Below are positions 7,543-10,085 of a stretch of 10,085 nt of DNA, piece after piece. A program made the translations under genes and the position numbers. This stretch comes from an uncultured Peptococcaceae bacterium (GTDB lineage Bacteria; Bacillota; Desulfotomaculia; Desulfotomaculales; Desulfallaceae), in NCBI GenBank assembly GCA_913064925.1, contig CAJYBN010000097.1, positions 1 through 10,085 of the forward strand, in the 5' to 3' direction. Every line of letters begins with the position of its first letter. The stretch's first letter is position 1. Under the pieces are notes generated by a model. The model searched no databases, was not told the DNA's origin, and saw nothing but the letters and a program-made list of their open reading frames with translations.

Positions 7543-8015
7543 CTTTTTCTGCGGGATCGCCTTACGCCACCGGGCCGTGATGCGCCGGGCCGGACGTTTG
7601 CGCTGGGATTACCGGCTTCCACCACCATTACTGACTTGACGGAACTTGCGTTTCTCAAGCTTAGTTTATTATGGGTCACCACTAAAGCCCCGCGGGGTGA
7701 AAACCGCGGGGCTTTTTTTGCATGTGTGCGGGGGTAGCGGGGCTGTTTTTGGGAGGAGGCGGAAGATATCCTAAGATTAGTAAATTAAGTAAAAAATCAT
7801 GCTATATTCGACTTTTTTAAACAAAATATTCAGGTAATATATGTTATAGTCTTATTGAATTAATTAAGTTAAGGCCCTTTGAAAAGACCGCCCAATATTG
7901 CGACTGTGGTGTTTGAGGTCCCTTGCCGAAAAGGAGTACGGGTGTGTGGAGAAGGTTTAATTATATCCGCTGGCCCTGTATAAATCTACCCAGCATTTGC
8001 ACGCGGCAACATGTA
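7543..8015. other. Gap between response regulator and toxin gene
   Basis: Positions 7543-7683 are GC-rich and hold no credible gene. The terminator is at 7684-7719. From about 7770 to 7870 the DNA is strongly AT-rich and resembles promoter DNA (TATAGT at 7845-7850, but no good -35). A 34-codon frame from TTG 7879 to TAA 7981 is the only reading frame that looks at all protein-like here (contains VVFEVPCRKGVRVCGEG). It lacks a clear ribosome binding site, so I do not call it a gene. Confidence 0.6.
7684..7719 (+). terminator. Rho-independent terminator after the response regulator
   Basis: AAAGCCCCGCGG (7684-7695) pairs exactly with CCGCGGGGCTTT (7704-7715) around an eight-base loop. A run of seven T ends at 7719. 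The left flank has no matching A-run beyond three bases, so it acts mainly on plus-strand transcripts. It is 142 nt past the stop codon. Confidence 0.92.
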
Positions 8016-8921
8016 TTAATTTTTGCCGGGCTTGCCGACGATGCGCCTCAGCAGCTTGATCCGTTGTTCCATGTAAAATTTTTTCATATCCGACAGGTTA
8101 AACGGCTTATGCATTTTGACCGGCAGCAGCTCTATCTTTTCCGCTTCCTGCATGGCCGCTGCAAGCCAGTAAAGATCAAATCCCGTATCTTTTTTCGCTG
8201 CCATTTGGACCAATTCCATAAAGTCGAAATATTCCTTGGAAAGGAAATAGACGTCAACGAAGTCGCGGGGTTCGGCCCGGCCGAAGAGGGCCAGCATTTT
8301 ATTGGCTGCAATATCGTCGAGGTCGTCCACGGGTATCTCTGCGCCTTCAATATTCAGCTGTACCGGCGGCTTGAGCCGGAAAGGGGTGTCTAGAGCCAGG
8401 TCTACCTTTAGTTCCCGTCCTATTAAAAATCTGACAAAAGCAGCCTGCCGTCTTTCTACCTGCACATTTAGCCCGGCAGCCCGCAACTGGTTTTCGAATT
8501 CCCGCGCTGTTGGCGCGAGAGAAACGGCATCGCCCGTTAAGAAATCCAAGTCTTCCGACTCCCGGTGGTGGAGGTAGCACACGGCCAGGGCGGTTCCACC
8601 AGTGAAGTAGAAATTGCCGTCCCTGTTTACTCCGGAGAATATTTTCAACGTTTTTTTCTGCAGGGGAGTGAGTTGCATTTTGGGCTCCCTTCTCTGCGAT
8701 TCGCTCTTAATATACTCTGACCACATTTTCTTTATTTTTGGCGGCAGGAACCTTTCGGCCAAGGTTTGTTCAATTTGTCGCGCGTCCAGTTCGCCGATAT
8801 CGGCAGCCGAGCCCTCACAAAGGATAGTTTTGGTCCGCCAGGTGGCGAAGGCCGGGTTGTTTAAGACATTTTCCGGCACGCTCCAGAACAAGGCTTTTTG
8901 ACGGCTTTTGTCTATAGGCAA
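8016..8921 (-). CDS. AbiEii-family nucleotidyltransferase toxin with fused N-terminal partner-like domain
   Basis: A 301-aa protein. Residues 82-301 are a nucleotidyltransferase of the AbiEii/AbiGii toxin family (type IV toxin-antitoxin, abortive infection). Motifs in order are YFTGGTALAVCYLHHR (GG at 108-109), ESEDLDFLTGD (D124, D126), LKVDLALDTPF (D174), and DLDDIAANKMLAL with K208 followed by RDFVDVYFL. The first 80 residues (LFWSVP at 11-16, then ILCEGSAADIGELD, ending KKMWSEYI) resemble the small DUF6922-like protein often encoded just before AbiEii toxins. Here there is no stop between the two. The start is TTG 8921, chosen because GGGGAGGG lies seven bases upstream. The ATG further up (9023) would add a hydrophobic stretch read from promoter-like DNA. 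By family knowledge the toxin transfers nucleotides and halts growth on infection; its target is unknown here. No terminator is evident downstream. Confidence 0.88.
   Translation of the reverse strand: MPIDKSRQKALFWSVPENVLNNPAFATWRTKTILCEGSAADIGELDARQIEQTLAERFLPPKIKKMWSEYIKSESQRREPKMQLTPLQKKTLKIFSGVNRDGNFYFTGGTALAVCYLHHRESEDLDFLTGDAVSLAPTAREFENQLRAAGLNVQVERRQAAFVRFLIGRELKVDLALDTPFRLKPPVQLNIEGAEIPVDDLDDIAANKMLALFGRAEPRDFVDVYFLSKEYFDFMELVQMAAKKDTGFDLYWLAAAMQEAEKIELLPVKMHKPFNLSDMKKFYMEQRIKLLRRIVGKPGKN
8676..8691 (-). promoter_or_regulatory. Internal ribosome binding site and ATG for a toxin-only product
   Basis: On the minus strand AAGGGAG (8685-8691) stands six bases before an in-frame ATG (8676-8678). 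That ATG begins MQLTPLQKKTLK, exactly where AbiEii toxins normally start, and would yield a 220-aa toxin alone. So one gene may make both a fusion and a free toxin. Confidence 0.6.
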
Positions 8922-8971
8922 GGAAGCACCCTCCCCTTTTTTAAGAGAACTAAATAAATAGCATTTCAATG

Positions 8972-8977
8972 AGTATA
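8972..8977 (-). promoter_or_regulatory. Candidate -10 box for the toxin gene
   Basis: TATACT on the minus strand, about 50 bases before the TTG start at 8921. The -35 at 17 bases spacing (TTTAGC) is poor, so this is a weak call. It lies inside the first CRISPR-repeat-like element. Confidence 0.25.
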
Positions 8978-8981
8978 AAAC

Positions 8982-9006
8982 CCTTATTAGGTAGGCTAAA
9001 TACAAC
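8982..9006 (-). repeat. Degenerate CRISPR-repeat-like element 1
   Basis: On the minus strand this reads GTTGTATTTAGCC then TACCTAATAAGG. Type I-B repeats of many anaerobic Firmicutes, as I remember them, begin GTTT, continue TAGCCTACCTAT, then AAGG, and end ATTGAAAC. The match is good over TTTAGCCTACCTA with one inserted base after it. ATTGAAAT occurs another 11 bases on (8963-8970), as if the 3' end had been split off. Confidence 0.4.
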
Positions 9007-9015
9007 ACAAACAAA

Positions 9016-9042
9016 TATTTCAATTCCTTTAAGGTAAACTAC
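9016..9042 (-). repeat. Degenerate CRISPR-repeat-like element 2
   Basis: On the minus strand GTAGTTTACCTTAAAGG is followed by AATTGAAAT. The 3' half (AAGGAATTGAAA) fits the Firmicute type I-B repeat well; the 5' half is eroded. It lies about 10-14 bases from element 1, far too close for a normal repeat-spacer unit. Both stand beside a cas8b gene, which makes the likeness less likely to be chance. Confidence 0.4.
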
Positions 9043-9161
9043 CGGCAAAATTAAATCCTTCAGGTGTCTTGGTGTCGGGAGGTATATAAAAAATGACCAT
9101 ATTTGATTTGAGCTAATGATATTAGATTTTTATTGCTTTTGCAAGTTGCAAGAAAAAAGAC

Positions 9162-9190
9162 TTTACATAATTTAGTTAACAAAATAAAAT
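9162..9190 (+). promoter_or_regulatory. Sigma-A-type promoter of the cas8b gene
   Basis: TTTACA (9162-9167), 17 bases, TAAAAT (9185-9190): both 5/6 to consensus. Transcription would start near 9197. A tandem heptamer, TTGCAAG twice (9139-9152), lies just upstream. This promoter sits downstream of the earliest in-frame start (TTG 9133), which argues against that start. Confidence 0.55.
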
Positions 9191-9202
9191 TTGGAAAATT
9201 AA

Positions 9203-9212
9203 AAGGAGGTGA
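9203..9212 (+). promoter_or_regulatory. Perfect Shine-Dalgarno sequence with no well-placed start
   Basis: AAGGAGGTGA matches the 16S rRNA tail fully, yet no start codon lies at normal spacing. ATG codons follow at 9231 and 9236 (other frames) and at 9253 (cas8b frame). The ATG at 9236 encodes only MLPPLL, and its TGA overlaps the cas8b ATG at 9253 (ATGA), which could couple translation. Confidence 0.5.
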
Positions 9213-9252
9213 CTTCGGGCGGGCGGTTTTATGTTATGTTGCCCCCATTGTT

Positions 9253-10075
9253 ATGAAACAAAAAGAAAAAAATATTCAATTAAGTTTTTCAAAGGCGGGC
9301 CATTTCTGGCTGGATTCCGGCCTGGTTGGGCTGAAAAAAATACTGGACGAAATGGAAAAGGAGGTGAATTTCAAACAAAAAGATAATGAGTTCATTCTGG
9401 AGGGATCCAGGGAAGCTGTTCAAAGGGCCCTCGAGCAGGCCTACGACATCCTGGTAGAGCGATATTACAATATTTCGACCAAGAAACAAAGAGAAGACAC
9501 CAGGGCGTATAACTTTTATTATGACAGTAAGAAAGACCGTTTTTATAGTTTTCCCAAAAAGAAGTCGTGCGGCATCGCCGAGATAATTTACAACAAGGCG
9601 CCCAGGCCCACCGGGACATCGGTCAAGTGGGCATATAAAAGCGATAAGAAGGTAGAATTTGAATACAACGGAAAAAAGATTAAACGCACCTTGGTCCGGC
9701 TGCCTGAGTCCCATGCTCACTTGCAGGAAAGGATGGATGACTTTTTAAACGAAAATGAGCTGGATATAACTACGTCCGGCCTGCTGGTGGACGGCCCCTA
9801 TGCTGTAAAGCCCAAAGTAAATATCAAAGTCGGCTCCGAACCCAAGAAAGTAAAGGGCCACTGCTATTTCTGCGGGCATCCGTCCGATACTTTCGAGGAA
9901 GCGACACAAACCACCTTTCCGCTTATCACCGGCACGTCCGGCGTCCTGTCATTTAACTCCATGGCACAAAAACCGGAAAAAGTTTGCTGGAAATGCTTTT
10001 TCTTAGGCAAGTTTGTGCCGGTCAACGGCTTTTATTACACCAGCGGTGATGATATTTTTACCTTTTTCCCCTACT
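9253..10075 (+). CDS. cas8b1: Cas8b1/Cst1-type CXXC-CXXC CRISPR protein, type I-B effector subunit (3' end off the contig)
   Basis: Large-subunit protein of a type I-B (Tneap/Hmari-like) Cascade, which binds crRNA-guided effector and target DNA. Visible marks: an N-terminal SFSKAGHFWLDSGLVGLKKIL segment like the (G)xxxxDxGLxxL start of Cst1 proteins, and two zinc-binding knuckles, GHCYFCG (C204-x2-C207) and EKVCWKCF (C245-x2-C248), which give the CXXC_CXXC family its name. I start it at ATG 9253. The frame extends up to TTG 9133, but that part is low-complexity and lies upstream of the promoter. Only 274 residues remain, while the family is usually about twice that. The TAG at 10075-10077 consists of one genomic T plus the first two adapter bases, so the real gene continues. 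The partners expected next (cas7, cas5, cas3) are not in the window; no cas6 precedes it. Confidence 0.78.
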
Positions 10076-10085
10076 AGATCGGAAG
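10076..10085. other. Sequencing adapter remnant
   Basis: AGATCGGAAG is identical to the first ten bases of the Illumina TruSeq adapter (AGATCGGAAGAGC). Its position at the very end of the window marks the end of an assembled contig with untrimmed adapter, not genomic DNA. Confidence 0.85.

Noticed and set aside
8922..9023. 34-residue N-terminal extension of the toxin frame from ATG 9023, resembling a membrane segment
   Set aside because: It is read from AT-rich promoter and repeat DNA. TTG 8921 has an ideal ribosome binding site and starts the recognisable domain.
8960..9045. A true CRISPR array
   Set aside because: Only two degenerate, partial matches with about 10-14 bases between them; no regular repeat-spacer units anywhere in the window.
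9133..9252. The first 40 codons of the cas8b frame from TTG 9133
   Set aside because: They are lysine- and leucine-rich with no family likeness, include the promoter 9162-9190, and the Cst1-like N-terminus begins after ATG 9253.
9358..9367. Second perfect Shine-Dalgarno copy (AAGGAGGTGA) inside cas8b
   Set aside because: It encodes EKEV in the middle of a continuous domain with no following start that opens a gene.

Overview
The window reads as one end of a bacterial defence island on a draft or metagenomic contig. Strong AGGAGG-type ribosome binding sites, frequent TTG and GTG starts, sigma-A-like promoters and the protein families all suggest a Clostridia-type Firmicute (Desulfotomaculum/Peptococcaceae-like). 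That assignment is inference; no marker gene is present. The last ten bases equal the start of the common Illumina adapter, so the right edge is a real contig end with unremoved adapter.

Left two thirds (minus strand, about 1-6560): a three-gene operon transcribed leftwards from a good promoter at 6531-6559. In order it encodes a DUF499-family AAA+ ATPase (1074 aa), a 203-aa protein of unknown function, and a DUF1156-type adenine-specific DNA methylase with a Zn-ribbon insert. The methylase reading frame is open for all 846 codons from 2539 to the left edge and runs off it, so it is easy to miss. DUF499 plus DUF1156 is a known defence-associated pairing, related in its ATPase to Pgl/BREX systems. 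Any nuclease or helicase partners would lie beyond the left edge.

Middle (6426-8015): the operon promoter is interlocked with an opposing promoter that drives, through a leader of about 226 nt, a response regulator whose C-terminal half looks like a degenerate GGDEF domain. The leader contains two inverted repeats, one ending at the Shine-Dalgarno sequence. A Rho-independent terminator follows at 7684-7719, then an AT-rich stretch without a convincing gene.

Right third (8016-10085): a minus-strand AbiEii-family nucleotidyltransferase toxin is fused in frame to an N-terminal domain that resembles its usual separate partner, and it has an internal start with its own ribosome binding site. Divergently, a plus-strand Cas8b1/Cst1-type (CXXC-CXXC) CRISPR effector subunit is cut off by the contig end. 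Its apparent stop codon is made by the adapter. Between toxin and cas8b lie two degenerate sequences resembling the type I-B repeat of thermophilic and anaerobic Firmicutes, with no true array.

Together the window holds three kinds of antiviral module (modification/ATPase cassette, abortive-infection toxin, type I CRISPR effector) around one signalling protein. No functional link between the modules is shown beyond proximity.
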